Assembly: GCA_016715995.1 (NCBI GenBank)
Contig: JADJXF010000021.1
Coordinates: forward strand, 1-64,000
DNA: 64,000 nucleotides
Reading direction: 5' to 3'
Source: Flavobacteriales bacterium
GTDB lineage: Bacteria > Bacteroidota > Bacteroidia > Flavobacteriales_F > PHOS-HE28
Part shown: piece by piece, positions 43,691-53,240 of the stretch
Layout of the letters: each line of letters begins with the position of its first letter
How positions within the stretch are numbered: the first letter of the stretch is position 1
Program-made: the position numbers and the translations under genes
Notes under the pieces: model-generated
The model's input: the letters and a program-made list of their open reading frames with translations, nothing else
Told to the model about the DNA's origin: nothing
Databases searched by the model: none

Positions 43691-45565
43691 TTATTCCACG
43701 GGGAAGCGCTGCACGGTGCTGCCCTCAACGCTCGATACGCGCACCATGTAAACGCCCTTGGCATGGCCGGAGAGGTTCACGTTGGTGCTGCTGCCGGTGC
43801 GGGTGCTGTATACGACTTGGCCTAGGAGATCAAGGACTTCGATCGTGTAGGCACCGGGTTTCGCGAGACCGATGTTCACCACGCTGTTCGCCACGTTGTA
43901 GGTCATGGTCACACCCTCCAAAGCCGACTGCTCGGCCAATCCGGTGTTGCAAGGGGCTGATGGGGTCAGCAACAGGCGGATGTGGAACGCATTGCCATTG
44001 GAATAGACGTTATCGTTCGGGATGTAGATGGCGCTGGAGATGCCGGGCTGTGGGACGGTGAGGTCATCCACCACGCGGATGTGGTTCGCGGCTGCATTGC
44101 TGAACAGCGTCACGCTGGCGAAGTAGCCGTTGACACCCAGGTCCACGGGGTTATCGAAGCAGATCCGAGCGAAACCGGCGGTAACCATGCCAGCCGTCAC
44201 GTCTGTGATGTCGCTTTCCGCGATCACCTGTGACATGTTGGGCACGGTGGCTAACACTGGCAGGGTATCGCGCAGGCTCACAATCATGGCGCCACCGGCC
44301 ACGGTGGTGTTTCCCAAGCCTACTTCGATGCCATAAACGGTCACGGCGTTTCGAAGCTGGTAGTAGTTCAGAAGGATAAGGCCGTCCGTCGCATCCGTGA
44401 AACTCGCTGTGCCAATGGTGGACAGTTGTTGCATTCCGGTGGGGTGGTTCCCGATGCCGTCCAGGCTGTACACCGCATCGTTCACCTCGAAGTTGCGCAG
44501 GTAAACGTCGTTGGCCGGTACCTGGTCCGGATTATCCGCGCTAACCGTCGTCGTGCCGGTGTACAAGCCCGGGGTAAGGGCGGGCAACGCATAATCCTGC
44601 TGGATAGTGGTGGCAATGCCGGGATCCACCGAGCCGCCATTGATCTGCGTGTTAAAGGGCACCGGTCCTTGAACGTCGGCCGATACCGTGACATTGGCCT
44701 GGGTCGAAGCGCCGTTGTTCACCACGTCACCGCCGATGAGCATGGTGGGGTACAATTGGTTGGCAGGGACGCGGCCGTACTCCTCGCCCGTTCCGGTGTG
44801 GGAGAAGAACGCGTAATCCAGCTTCATGTCGTCGTCATACAGCTCAATCAGCTGCACATCGTCGATCTGCCAGAAGTACGCGGCCGCTGTGGGATTGTGC
44901 TTGAAGCGGAACTTCACATTGCTTGGATCGGCGGCGATTGCGGCCGTCAGCATCAGTTCGCGCGTCTGGGTGCCGGGGTCGTTGTTCGTGGCGATGCCGC
45001 TGGCGGCCTCCAAGGTGGTAGGCCAGCTCGCGCCGCCGTCGGTGCTCACTTCCACGGCGTGCGGGCTGATGGCTTGGCAGCACCAACGCAAACGCTGGCG
45101 CCAACGCAGCAGCACGCTCGGGGTAGCACTCAGGTTCAGGACGGGCGATTCCAGCGCGCCCTCCCATTCCGTCGGGGAGGCGGGCCAGTTGGCAGCGCCG
45201 CTGGTGCAATTGCAATTCGCGGAATCGCTCAAGAAGGCCATGAATCCATTGGCTGGGGCCGGTTGGGCGATGATTTGCGCGGGTGTGGTATATGCGCCAA
45301 CAGGTCCGGTCGTCCGGCGCATCCAGATGTTGCCATTCGGGCCGCCGGTCGTCCAAGGCCCGAAGCCATTGTTGCCAGCGAAGCCATTGGCGAAGTCCTC
45401 ATTGAAGATGATGTCTCCGCCATCGCGCAGGACGGGGGCGGGAGCATTCTCCTCCACGATTACATCAGAGGCGAACTGGTAGGTCTGCCGCATGTCGCGG
45501 CCGTTCTGCGCCATGCTCGTGCCGGCGATCAGCAGTGAGCTCAGGACAAGGTATCGATTGTTCAT
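43691..45565 (-). CDS. T9SS-sorted secreted protein, tandem paralogue B
   Basis: 624 residues. Signal peptide MNNRYLVLSSLLIAGTSMAQ; N-terminal lectin-like region with CNCTSGAANWP and a binding-domain strand VKFRFKHNPTAAAYFWQIDD; core SHTGTGEEYGRVPANQLYPT and YSLDGIGNHPTGMQQLST as in paralogue A; C-terminal sorting domain ending TVQRFPVE. The CTD is a weaker match than in A, but the final segment GAYTIEVLDLLGQVVYSTR is typical. Function unknown. Confidence 0.83.
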   Translation of the reverse strand: MNNRYLVLSSLLIAGTSMAQNGRDMRQTYQFASDVIVEENAPAPVLRDGGDIIFNEDFANGFAGNNGFGPWTTGGPNGNIWMRRTTGPVGAYTTPAQIIAQPAPANGFMAFLSDSANCNCTSGAANWPASPTEWEGALESPVLNLSATPSVLLRWRQRLRWCCQAISPHAVEVSTDGGASWPTTLEAASGIATNNDPGTQTRELMLTAAIAADPSNVKFRFKHNPTAAAYFWQIDDVQLIELYDDDMKLDYAFFSHTGTGEEYGRVPANQLYPTMLIGGDVVNNGASTQANVTVSADVQGPVPFNTQINGGSVDPGIATTIQQDYALPALTPGLYTGTTTVSADNPDQVPANDVYLRNFEVNDAVYSLDGIGNHPTGMQQLSTIGTASFTDATDGLILLNYYQLRNAVTVYGIEVGLGNTTVAGGAMIVSLRDTLPVLATVPNMSQVIAESDITDVTAGMVTAGFARICFDNPVDLGVNGYFASVTLFSNAAANHIRVVDDLTVPQPGISSAIYIPNDNVYSNGNAFHIRLLLTPSAPCNTGLAEQSALEGVTMTYNVANSVVNIGLAKPGAYTIEVLDLLGQVVYSTRTGSSTNVNLSGHAKGVYMVRVSSVEGSTVQRFPVE

Positions 45566-45596
45566 TGCGTGTTGGGTTTCCGGTTTTGAAGGGCTA

Positions 45597-45626
45597 CGAA
45601 GCTAGGAGTTCCATGGATTCAGACAA
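45597..45626 (-). promoter_or_regulatory. Promoter of T9SS paralogue B
   Basis: On the minus strand, TTG (45626-45624) and TAGCTTCG (45604-45597) are separated by 19 bases, the Bacteroidota -33/-7 spacing, with one mismatch in the -7 box. Confidence 0.45.
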
Positions 45627-45716
45627 CCCATCGCCTTACAAAGCTGCCTGCTACCATATGCCGCACAGGTAACGGGTGGCGCCGACTGGGGACCGGCGAA
45701 GCAAGCGGAGCGGTGT

Positions 45717-47465
45717 TCAGCGCACCACCATCACGGGAACAATGCCTTTGGCGGTGGCACCCGTGGCTTCGAGGAAGTAGGTGCCAGCGGGCAGTAGTTC
45801 CACGTCAAGGGGAAGGGCATGGGCACCGGCGTAGAGCGAGAGTGTACCGATCTGCTTAACCGTCCGCCCCAAGGCATCGAGCAATCGGAGCGAAACGCGA
45901 TCGTTGGTTCGCAGGAATAGACCAATGGTTCCACCCTCGCTCATGGGCTGTGGTTGAATCGTCAGATCCATCCGGGGGTGCAAGCCGACCTCGGAAACCC
46001 CGACGAGGTATTCGTTCAGATGAAGCCGCACCATCGGCGCAGCGGTGGTCCAGGTGATATCGAAGGTGTTGCCTTCCATGAAGGCGCTGGCCCCAGCGAC
46101 GCAATTGCCGCTTGTGGCCACCGATACCCGTCCGCTCCCGGTCAACCGTTGGAAGCCCACGAAATAGTCGCCTGCGGGAAGGACAGGTGCGGTTGAGAAT
46201 GGCAGGTAGAGCGGTCCGCCACCCCAGGCCAGGTCGATATCCGCTTCGGTGATTTCGTGCCGGGTGGAGGTGTCAAGGAAGGCCAGGTTCCCATCCATCA
46301 GGATTGCTCTTACAAATTCGCCCACTTGGGAGTCGGTGCCCAATACCGCGCTTGCCCCGAAGGCGGTGCTTCCGTTATTTGTCAGTTCGAAGCGATTGGC
46401 CGCGATGAAACCGAGCTCGCTGCCAATGGATCCCTGCACTTGGCCGCCGTCCAGAGCCATCGTCCCATAGCCATCATCCCAGCCGGGCCCGGTCATGGTC
46501 AACAAGGCCGCAGCGCTGTTGTCGCTGCCATCCTCCTCCCCGGTTGGCGACAGGGCCGAGGCCGTGAACGCGACATCGCCGAGCGCGTCGGGCGCCCAAT
46601 CGGTGGTCACCACCACCGTTGCGCGCGAGCCGCTCAGAAGCGTATCGATCGGCACGGCCTGGTAGGACCCATGGTCCACGCCGTTCTGCTGCACGACCAC
46701 GGTTACGTCAACATCGTACAGTGCCGCCGAGCCCCGGTTGTGCAGGTCGATGCTCACGGCCATGGCCCGCGACTGTTCGAGCGGGAGCAAACGGTATCCC
46801 AAGCCATTGGTCCCGGCGGCGAAAGGGGATGCCAGGTCATCGCCGATACGGGCGCCCGTGATGGCGAGGTCGTGGGTGAGCCAGCCGCGGATGCAGAAGT
46901 CGTCGATGGCGAAGCCGCTGGCCCAACTGCCATTGTCGCTCCAGCGCAAGCGCAGTCGAAGCGCGCTGGTGCCGCCGAGGAGGTTCATGTTGAAGGTGTG
47001 ATGCTGCCATCCGGAGGCAGCAGGTACCTGAACGAAAGGGGTCCAGGCACCTCCATCCACGCTGAAGTCGATCCAGGCTTCGCCGCCGCCAAGCGCTTGG
47101 TCGTGGTGCGCGCGCAGGTCAAGGGCGATGTTGAATTGACCCGAGAGGTCGATTACAGCGGTCTCCAGCGTGGCCTCGCCCAAATCGCAATCGCAGGGCG
47201 GAGCATCATCGTTCGTCATCGCGAAACGATTGCCGATTGGCGCATCGGGCACCGGGAAGAAGCCTCCAGCATTGGCCTGGGCGCTGTTGCCGACGATCCA
47301 TGCCGGCGTGTCCTCGCCGGTGGCGATGATGGTCGAAGTGCTGCTCTGCCAGCCTGCCGGGAGCGACCCGCTCTCGAAATCGGCGCTGAACAAGCACGTT
47401 TGCCCGTGCGATGCGGTGGTGAGGATGGCCGTCGCGGCGAGCGCGGCCCAGGGAAGTTGCTGCAT
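45717..47465 (-). CDS. T9SS-type secreted protein downstream of gcvP
   Basis: 582 residues. Signal peptide MQQLPWAALAATAILTTASHG; a MAM/concanavalin-like region with CLFSADFESGSLPAGWQ and SGFAIDDFCIRGW; a CARDB-like stretch; and a C-terminal sorting domain (MDLTIQPQPMSEGG to the end, VMVVR). The ATG overlaps the gcvP stop (TGATG), so its translation may depend on gcvP although the products are unrelated. Role unknown. Confidence 0.78.
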   Translation of the reverse strand: MQQLPWAALAATAILTTASHGQTCLFSADFESGSLPAGWQSSTSTIIATGEDTPAWIVGNSAQANAGGFFPVPDAPIGNRFAMTNDDAPPCDCDLGEATLETAVIDLSGQFNIALDLRAHHDQALGGGEAWIDFSVDGGAWTPFVQVPAASGWQHHTFNMNLLGGTSALRLRLRWSDNGSWASGFAIDDFCIRGWLTHDLAITGARIGDDLASPFAAGTNGLGYRLLPLEQSRAMAVSIDLHNRGSAALYDVDVTVVVQQNGVDHGSYQAVPIDTLLSGSRATVVVTTDWAPDALGDVAFTASALSPTGEEDGSDNSAAALLTMTGPGWDDGYGTMALDGGQVQGSIGSELGFIAANRFELTNNGSTAFGASAVLGTDSQVGEFVRAILMDGNLAFLDTSTRHEITEADIDLAWGGGPLYLPFSTAPVLPAGDYFVGFQRLTGSGRVSVATSGNCVAGASAFMEGNTFDITWTTAAPMVRLHLNEYLVGVSEVGLHPRMDLTIQPQPMSEGGTIGLFLRTNDRVSLRLLDALGRTVKQIGTLSLYAGAHALPLDVELLPAGTYFLEATGATAKGIVPVMVVR

Positions 47466-50326
47466 CAGGCTTCTGCGGTCATGTATTCCTCAACCGGCGG
47501 ACAGGTGCACACCAGGTTACGGTCGCCAAAGGCGTTGTCCACGCGGCTCACCGCCATCCAGTATTTCCAGTCACGCTGGTGCGGGCTGGGGAATGCCGCC
47601 TCCTCGCGGCTGTAGGCGTGGTTCCAACCATCGCCGGCCACCTCGTCCACGGTGTGCGGCGCGTTCTTCAGCACGTTGTCCAGCTTGTCGGCCTTGCCGC
47701 CCTCGATGGCGGCGATCTCCTTGCGGATCGCGATCATGGCATCGCAGAATCGGTCGAGCTCGGCCTTCGATTCGCTTTCCGTAGGCTCCACCATCAGCGT
47801 CTCCGCCACGGGGAAGCTCACCGTGGGCGCGTGGAAGCCGTAGTCCATCAGGCGCTTCGCGATGTCGCTCACATCCACGCCGGCACTGCGCTTGAACTCG
47901 CGGCAATCCAGGATCATCTCATGCGCCACCATGCCTTTGTCGCCCACGTAAAGGATGGGGTAGTGATCGGCAAGGCGGGTCCTCATGTAGTTGGCGTTGA
48001 GGATCGCCGCCTCGGTACTGGCTTTCAATCCAGCGCTGCCGAGCATCTTGATGTAGCCGTAGCTGATGAGCAGGATCAACGCGCTGCCCCATGGCGCGCT
48101 GCTCACCGCGTGGATGGCTTTTTCGCCACCGGTCTTGATCAGCGCATGGCCCGGCAGAAAAGGCTTCAGCTTGTCGTTCACGCAGATGGGCCCCATGCCG
48201 GGGCCGCCACCGCCATGTGGGATCGCAAAGGTCTTGTGCAGATTGAGGTGGCACACGTCGGCGCCGATGTTGCCGGGGCTGGTAAGGCCGACTTGGGCGT
48301 TCATGTTCGCGCCGTCCATGTACACGAGGCCTCCATTGGCGTGGATGATGCCCGTGATCTCGGTGATGCCTTCCTCATACACTCCATGCGTGCTGGGGTA
48401 GGTCACCATCACGCAGCTCAGGTCGTCCTTGTGGGCTTCGGCCTTGGCGCGCAGGTCGGCGATGTCGACATGGCCGTCCTCATCGGCCTTCACCACCACG
48501 ATCTTCATGCCCACCATCGCAGCGCTGGCCGGATTCGTGCCGTGTGCGCTGCTGGGGATCAACGCGACGTTCCGGTGGTGGTCGCCGCGCGATTCATGGT
48601 AAGCCTTGATCACGAGCAGGCCCGCATATTCGCCTTGCGCGCCGCTGTTGGGCTGCAGGGAGACACCGGTGAAGCCCGTGCACTTCGCCAGCGCTTCGCT
48701 CAATTCGGCGAATACCTGCTGGTAGCCGGCCACCTGTTCCACCGGCGCGAAGGGATGGATGTAGGCCCACTCAGGTCGGGTGATCGGCCACAAGGTTGCT
48801 GCGGCGTTGAGCTTCATGGTGCAAGAGCCCAGAGGAATCATGCCATGCACGAGCGAGAAGTCCTTGTTCTCGAGTTTCTTCATGTAGCGCATCAGTTCCG
48901 TCTCGGTACGATGCGTGTTGAACACAGGGTGCGTGAGGAACGCGCTCTTGCGCTGCGAAGCTTCGGGAATCGCCGACGAAGAGCCGTTGATGCCCGCCGC
49001 CACACCTTTCTTGCCGGCCGCTTCCGCGAGCGCTGCCAGCACATCGTTCAGGTCCTCGGCGCGGACGGTCTCATCGAAGCAGATGGCCACGCCCTTGGCG
49101 GTGTAGCGCGCATTGATCATTCGTGACTCGAAGGCCTTGCGGAGCGCATCGCCCGAGGCGCCTTCGAGCGTCACCGTGTCGAAGTAGCCAATGCTCTTCA
49201 CGCTGTACCCGAGCGACCGCGCGCCATCGGCCAGTTGCCGGGTGAGGCCGTGAACGCGCTGCGCGATGCGCATAAGGCCATCGGGTCCGTGGTACACCGC
49301 GTACATGCCGGCCATCACCGCCAGCAGCGCTTGCGCCGTGCAGATGTTCGAGGTGGCTTTGTCGCGGCGGATGTGCTGCTCGCGCGTTTGCAGCGCCATT
49401 CGGAGCGCGCGCTTGCCTCTGCGGTCCTGGCTCACTCCGATGATGCGGCCCGGGATCAGGCGCTTCCACTCGTCCGTGCATGCGAAGAAGGCCGCGTGCG
49501 GGCCGCCATAGCCCATGGGCACGCCGAAGCGCTGGCTATTGCCCACGCACACATCGGCACCCCACTCGCCGGGCGGCGCGATCAGCGTGAGCGCAAGCAG
49601 ATCGGTGCAGGCGGCCACCTTCACTCCGGCGGCTTTCGCCTTCGCCACCACCTCGCGCAGGTCGTGGATGCTGCCATCGATCGCAGGGTACTGCACGATC
49701 ATGCCGAAGAAGGAGGCGTCCGGTGTCCAGTTCATCACGTCACCTTCCACCAATTCGATGCCCACAGGCTTGGCGCGTGTCTTCAGCACGTCGATGGTCT
49801 GCGGGAAGAGGCTCTTGTCCACGAAGAACTTGTGGTTGCCCTGCTGGCCATGCGGGCGTGCATGGTCGAACATCAGCATGGCTTCCGCGGCCGCGGTGCC
49901 CTCATCCAGCAGCGATGCGTTCGCAATGGGCAGCGCCGTGAGGTCGCTCACCATCGTCTGGAAATTCAGCAGTGCTTCCAGTCGGCCCTGCGAGATCTCT
50001 GCCTGGTAGGGGGTGTAGGCCGTGTACCAGCCGGGATTCTCCAGGATGTTGCGCAGGATGGGTTGTGGCACGATGGTGCCGTGGTAACCTAGGCCGATGT
50101 AGCTGCGGAAGCGCAGGTTGCGTGCGCCGAGGTCGCGCATGTGCTCCAGGTACTCGAGCTCCTCCATCGCATCGCCGACGTCTAGGTCATTCTTGAGACG
50201 GATGCCCTTCGGAACGGTGCGGTCGATCAACTCATCGATGGAAGACACGCCGATCGCGTTCAGCATGGCCGTGGTTTCGGCGGCGTTCGGTCCGATGTGG
50301 CGCTCGCGGTAGGTGACAGCGTTCAT
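47465..50326 (-). CDS. gcvP: Glycine dehydrogenase (decarboxylating), P protein
   Basis: 953 residues, the single-chain P protein of the glycine cleavage system, which decarboxylates glycine and hands the aminomethyl group to lipoylated H protein. Begins MNAVTYRERHIGPNAAETTA. The PLP lysine lies in HLNLHKTFAIPHGGGGPG, followed by the glycine-rich loop. The upstream open frame to 50884 is not part of the gene: the family N-terminus is at 50326. gcvT and gcvH are not in the window. Confidence 0.96.
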   Translation of the reverse strand: MNAVTYRERHIGPNAAETTAMLNAIGVSSIDELIDRTVPKGIRLKNDLDVGDAMEELEYLEHMRDLGARNLRFRSYIGLGYHGTIVPQPILRNILENPGWYTAYTPYQAEISQGRLEALLNFQTMVSDLTALPIANASLLDEGTAAAEAMLMFDHARPHGQQGNHKFFVDKSLFPQTIDVLKTRAKPVGIELVEGDVMNWTPDASFFGMIVQYPAIDGSIHDLREVVAKAKAAGVKVAACTDLLALTLIAPPGEWGADVCVGNSQRFGVPMGYGGPHAAFFACTDEWKRLIPGRIIGVSQDRRGKRALRMALQTREQHIRRDKATSNICTAQALLAVMAGMYAVYHGPDGLMRIAQRVHGLTRQLADGARSLGYSVKSIGYFDTVTLEGASGDALRKAFESRMINARYTAKGVAICFDETVRAEDLNDVLAALAEAAGKKGVAAGINGSSSAIPEASQRKSAFLTHPVFNTHRTETELMRYMKKLENKDFSLVHGMIPLGSCTMKLNAAATLWPITRPEWAYIHPFAPVEQVAGYQQVFAELSEALAKCTGFTGVSLQPNSGAQGEYAGLLVIKAYHESRGDHHRNVALIPSSAHGTNPASAAMVGMKIVVVKADEDGHVDIADLRAKAEAHKDDLSCVMVTYPSTHGVYEEGITEITGIIHANGGLVYMDGANMNAQVGLTSPGNIGADVCHLNLHKTFAIPHGGGGPGMGPICVNDKLKPFLPGHALIKTGGEKAIHAVSSAPWGSALILLISYGYIKMLGSAGLKASTEAAILNANYMRTRLADHYPILYVGDKGMVAHEMILDCREFKRSAGVDVSDIAKRLMDYGFHAPTVSFPVAETLMVEPTESESKAELDRFCDAMIAIRKEIAAIEGGKADKLDNVLKNAPHTVDEVAGDGWNHAYSREEAAFPSPHQRDWKYWMAVSRVDNAFGDRNLVCTCPPVEEYMTAEA

Positions 50327-50401
50327 GAGGTGGTGCTGAAAAGCGGTGCGAATATACCCCGGTGGCCTGCGCGGCTTCGGCCCTGCCTGCCGCCCGGCAG
50401 G

Positions 50402-50409
50402 TACATTTG
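50402..50409 (+). promoter_or_regulatory. -7 box upstream of the secreted protein at 50420
   Basis: TACATTTG is a perfect TAnnTTTG, ending 10 bases before the ATG, so the leader would be only a few bases. No -33 TTG is visible. Confidence 0.45.
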
Positions 50410-50419
50410 GCCACCCTCC

Positions 50420-51067
50420 ATGCGGCTCCGAATCACGATCCTGGCAATCGCCCTCGTATCGATCTGCCGCGCTCAGCTCCCGCCCTTCAAGCCCGACCGC
50501 GTCCTGCTCATGAACGGGCAGATCATCGAGACGCGCGTGCTCGGGCAGAGCACCTTGGAGGTGCGGTACCAGGAGTTCGGCAAGAACGGCCGGACCAAGG
50601 AGCGGAGCGAACCCACCGAGAACGTCTTCAGCGTCACCGACAGCCTCGGGCGCGAGCGCATCTGGTATTTCCAGGACACGGTCTTCGGCAACGACTTGAG
50701 CATTCAGGAGATGCGCTGGTTCATCAAGGGCGAGCAGGATGCCCGTGCCGGATACCGGCCGCGTGTGGCGCAATGGGGGGGCTTCCTGTTCGGCGCCGGT
50801 GCCAGCATCGCCTTGAATCTGGAGGTGAACGCGCTCTTCCTGCCTCCGGTATATGGGGCGGCCATGATCCTGCCACGCGTCCATGTCACGCGCGGCTCGC
50901 TCTCAGATCCCTACCTCGACGGTGAGCCCAACTATGCGTATGGCTATGCCAAGGTGGGCCGGAGCAAACGGGTCGTGCGCTCGTTGATCAGCACTGCGGC
51001 GGGCATCGTGGTGGGTGTGGCCGTGCGGCAATTGGTCATCAATCCCAATTTGGAGGGCTACGACTAG
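50420..51067 (+). CDS. Secreted protein of unknown function
   Basis: 215 residues. Signal peptide MRLRITILAIALVSICRAQ; the mature part begins PPFKPDRVLLMNGQIIETRV, a pattern seen in small Bacteroidota envelope proteins that start with a beta-rich domain. Two hydrophobic stretches near 125-150 and 190-210 (GGFLFGAGASIALNL, LISTAAGIVVGVAV). No family I can name. The stop is two bases before the membrane-protein gene, so they are probably co-transcribed. Confidence 0.6.
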   Translation: MRLRITILAIALVSICRAQLPPFKPDRVLLMNGQIIETRVLGQSTLEVRYQEFGKNGRTKERSEPTENVFSVTDSLGRERIWYFQDTVFGNDLSIQEMRWFIKGEQDARAGYRPRVAQWGGFLFGAGASIALNLEVNALFLPPVYGAAMILPRVHVTRGSLSDPYLDGEPNYAYGYAKVGRSKRVVRSLISTAAGIVVGVAVRQLVINPNLEGYD

Positions 51068-51069
51068 CC

Positions 51070-51921
51070 ATGGCTCCCGACCCCCGAAACCCGATCCTCC
51101 GGTTCATGGTGTACGCGCATGTGCTGTTGGCCCTCGGGGCCGCGGCCCAGGTGCATTGGATTGGCGAGCAATGGTTCGGCAAGGCGGATTGGCGTATGCC
51201 GGCGTCGGCCTTCTTCGCCACGTTCGCATGCTACGGACTGTTGCGCTTGGTGCGCTCGCGCGAGAAGGGCTTGAAGCATGTGCCACTTTTCACTTGGTAC
51301 AACGCGCATCTGAAAGCGATGATGATCGCGGTTGGCGCGAGCATGGTGCTGGCGATTGCCGTGCTAGGTCCTGAAGCGTGGGGGACGATCACGCGGACGT
51401 GGCCGGTGATCCTCCCGGCATTTCTCTATGTGGTGCCGTTGCGGAGGAATGATGGACGTCTGCTCGGGCTAAGGAGGATACCGGCGCTCAAATCGTTCCT
51501 GGTGGCGTGGGTGTGGGCGGCTGGCACGGTGCTGTTGGCCGCGGAAGAAGTGGATGGCATGGCCTGGCTGTTGGTGATGGTGTTCTTCTGTTTCTACCTG
51601 GCCATCGCAATCGCCTTCGATCTGCGCGATGCGCAAATGGATCCTCCAGGACTGCGTACGATGCCGCAACTCTTCGGGCCGAAAGCGGCGAAGGCAATTG
51701 CTGTTCTGTTCCTGACCCCCATGGTGTGGCTGCTGGTTGTTCAAAACGCATTGGACATCTCGGGTGATTACGATGGATCCTTGCTGCCGCTCGTTGGTCT
51801 TGGTTTGGCGCTGCTCATCATCATCCGCTCTTCTCCGCAACGCGGCTGGCTCCATTGGTTGCTGCTGGATGCGTGCATCGGGCTTCTGCCGCTCTTGGCA
51901 TGGGTGTCTGGCGGCCTTTGA
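51070..51921 (+). CDS. UbiA-like polytopic membrane protein
   Basis: 283 residues, about eight helices. The segment AIAFDLRDAQMDPPGLRTMP resembles the second Asp-rich motif of UbiA prenyltransferases, but the first motif (NxxxDxxxD) is not seen, so the activity is doubtful. Just upstream of kynU-kmo; a link to that pathway is not shown. Confidence 0.6.
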   Translation: MAPDPRNPILRFMVYAHVLLALGAAAQVHWIGEQWFGKADWRMPASAFFATFACYGLLRLVRSREKGLKHVPLFTWYNAHLKAMMIAVGASMVLAIAVLGPEAWGTITRTWPVILPAFLYVVPLRRNDGRLLGLRRIPALKSFLVAWVWAAGTVLLAAEEVDGMAWLLVMVFFCFYLAIAIAFDLRDAQMDPPGLRTMPQLFGPKAAKAIAVLFLTPMVWLLVVQNALDISGDYDGSLLPLVGLGLALLIIIRSSPQRGWLHWLLLDACIGLLPLLAWVSGGL

Positions 51922-51968
51922 AGCGCATCATCACGGCCTTCCCCGTGCCCGTTACATTCGCGTCCCGC

Positions 51969-53240
51969 ATGCCCGACTTCCAGAATACGCTCGACTTCGC
52001 CCGTGCGCAGGACGCTGCCGATCCGGTGCGTGCCTTCCGCGATGAGTTCCACTTCCCGCAGCAGGATGGACGGCCCGTCATCTACTTCAGCGGGAATTCG
52101 CTCGGCCTGCAGCCAAAAGGCTGTGCTGCTGCATTGAAGCAGGAGCTCGACGACTGGGCAGCGCTCGGCGTGGAAGGTCACCTGAAGGCCATGCACCCGT
52201 GGTACAGCTATCACGAGGAACTCACGGCGATGACGGCGCGTTTGGTAGGCGCCAAGGAGAGCGAAGTGGTGGTGATGAACCAACTCACCAGCAATTTGCA
52301 CTTCTTGATGGTGAGCTTCTATCGCCCCAGCGGAAAGCGGAAGAAGATTCTCACTGAGCAGCGGCCGTTCCCGAGCGATACGTATGCTTTCGCATCACAG
52401 ATCAGTTTCCACGGAGGCGATCCGGATAATGACCTGATCGAGGTGCAACCCCGCGCTGGCGAGCACACGCTTCGCACCGAGGACATCATCGCGCGCATCA
52501 ACGAACTGGGCGATGAGCTCGCGCTCGTTTGTTTCGGCGGCGTCAACTTCTACACGGGCCAGGCCTTCGACATGGCAGCTATCACCAAAGCCACGCACAA
52601 TGTGGGTGCCATCGCTGGCTTCGATCTCGCGCACGCCGCAGGCAATCTTCACCTGGCGCTGCACGAATGGGGGGTGGACTTCGCCGCGTGGTGTACTTAC
52701 AAGTACCTCAACAGCGGTCCGGGCAGCGTAGCAGGCGCGTTCGTGCATGAGCAGCACCACGGCAAAGGCCTTCCGCTCTTCGCTGGCTGGTGGGGGCACG
52801 ACAAGCACGAGCGCTTCAACATGGAGCGCACCTTCAAGCCCATGCACACGGCCGAAGCCTGGCAGGTGAGCAACGCGCCGGTCTTCAGCATGGCCGTGCA
52901 CCGCGTGGCGCTGGAGCAGTTCGATCGCGCTGGCATCGGGAATCTTCGCGCGAAGAGTGAGCGGCTCACGGGCTACCTCGCATTCGTCATCAACGAAGTC
53001 GCGAAGGCCACCGGCGCGAAGCTGGAGACCATCACGCCTGCGTATCCTACGCAGCGTGGCTGCCAACTGAGCATCGTGGCACACGGCAAAGGCAAAGACC
53101 TGTTCCACGCGATCACCGCGAAAGGCGTGGTGGCTGATTGGCGCGAACCGAATGTCATTCGCGTAGCGCCGGTGCCATTGTACAATTCGTTCGAGGAGGT
53201 TTTCCGCTTCGGCGAGATTCTCCAAACCGCCTTGGCATGA
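51969..53240 (+). CDS. kynU: Kynureninase
   Basis: 423 residues, PLP enzyme that splits kynurenine or 3-hydroxykynurenine to (3-hydroxy)anthranilate and alanine. Key parts: FSGNSLGLQP, FDLAHAAGNLHLALHEWGVDF (given in two parts), and the PLP lysine region CTYKYLNSGPGSVAG, plus WWGHD. Start at 51969 (MPDFQNTLDFARAQDAADPV). The stop overlaps the kmo start (ATGA). A weak -7 box TACATTCG lies at 51953-51960. Confidence 0.94.
   Translation: MPDFQNTLDFARAQDAADPVRAFRDEFHFPQQDGRPVIYFSGNSLGLQPKGCAAALKQELDDWAALGVEGHLKAMHPWYSYHEELTAMTARLVGAKESEVVVMNQLTSNLHFLMVSFYRPSGKRKKILTEQRPFPSDTYAFASQISFHGGDPDNDLIEVQPRAGEHTLRTEDIIARINELGDELALVCFGGVNFYTGQAFDMAAITKATHNVGAIAGFDLAHAAGNLHLALHEWGVDFAAWCTYKYLNSGPGSVAGAFVHEQHHGKGLPLFAGWWGHDKHERFNMERTFKPMHTAEAWQVSNAPVFSMAVHRVALEQFDRAGIGNLRAKSERLTGYLAFVINEVAKATGAKLETITPAYPTQRGCQLSIVAHGKGKDLFHAITAKGVVADWREPNVIRVAPVPLYNSFEEVFRFGEILQTALA

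Noticed and set aside
46257..47615. A 452-codon plus-strand frame across the secreted-protein gene and gcvP end
   Set aside because: It lies opposite two well-supported genes and crosses their junction; no signal peptide or family motif is present.
50327..50884. Upstream extension of the gcvP open frame to 1139 codons
   Set aside because: The extension runs antisense through the secreted-protein gene at 50420; the family N-terminus MNAVTYRERHIG is at 50326.
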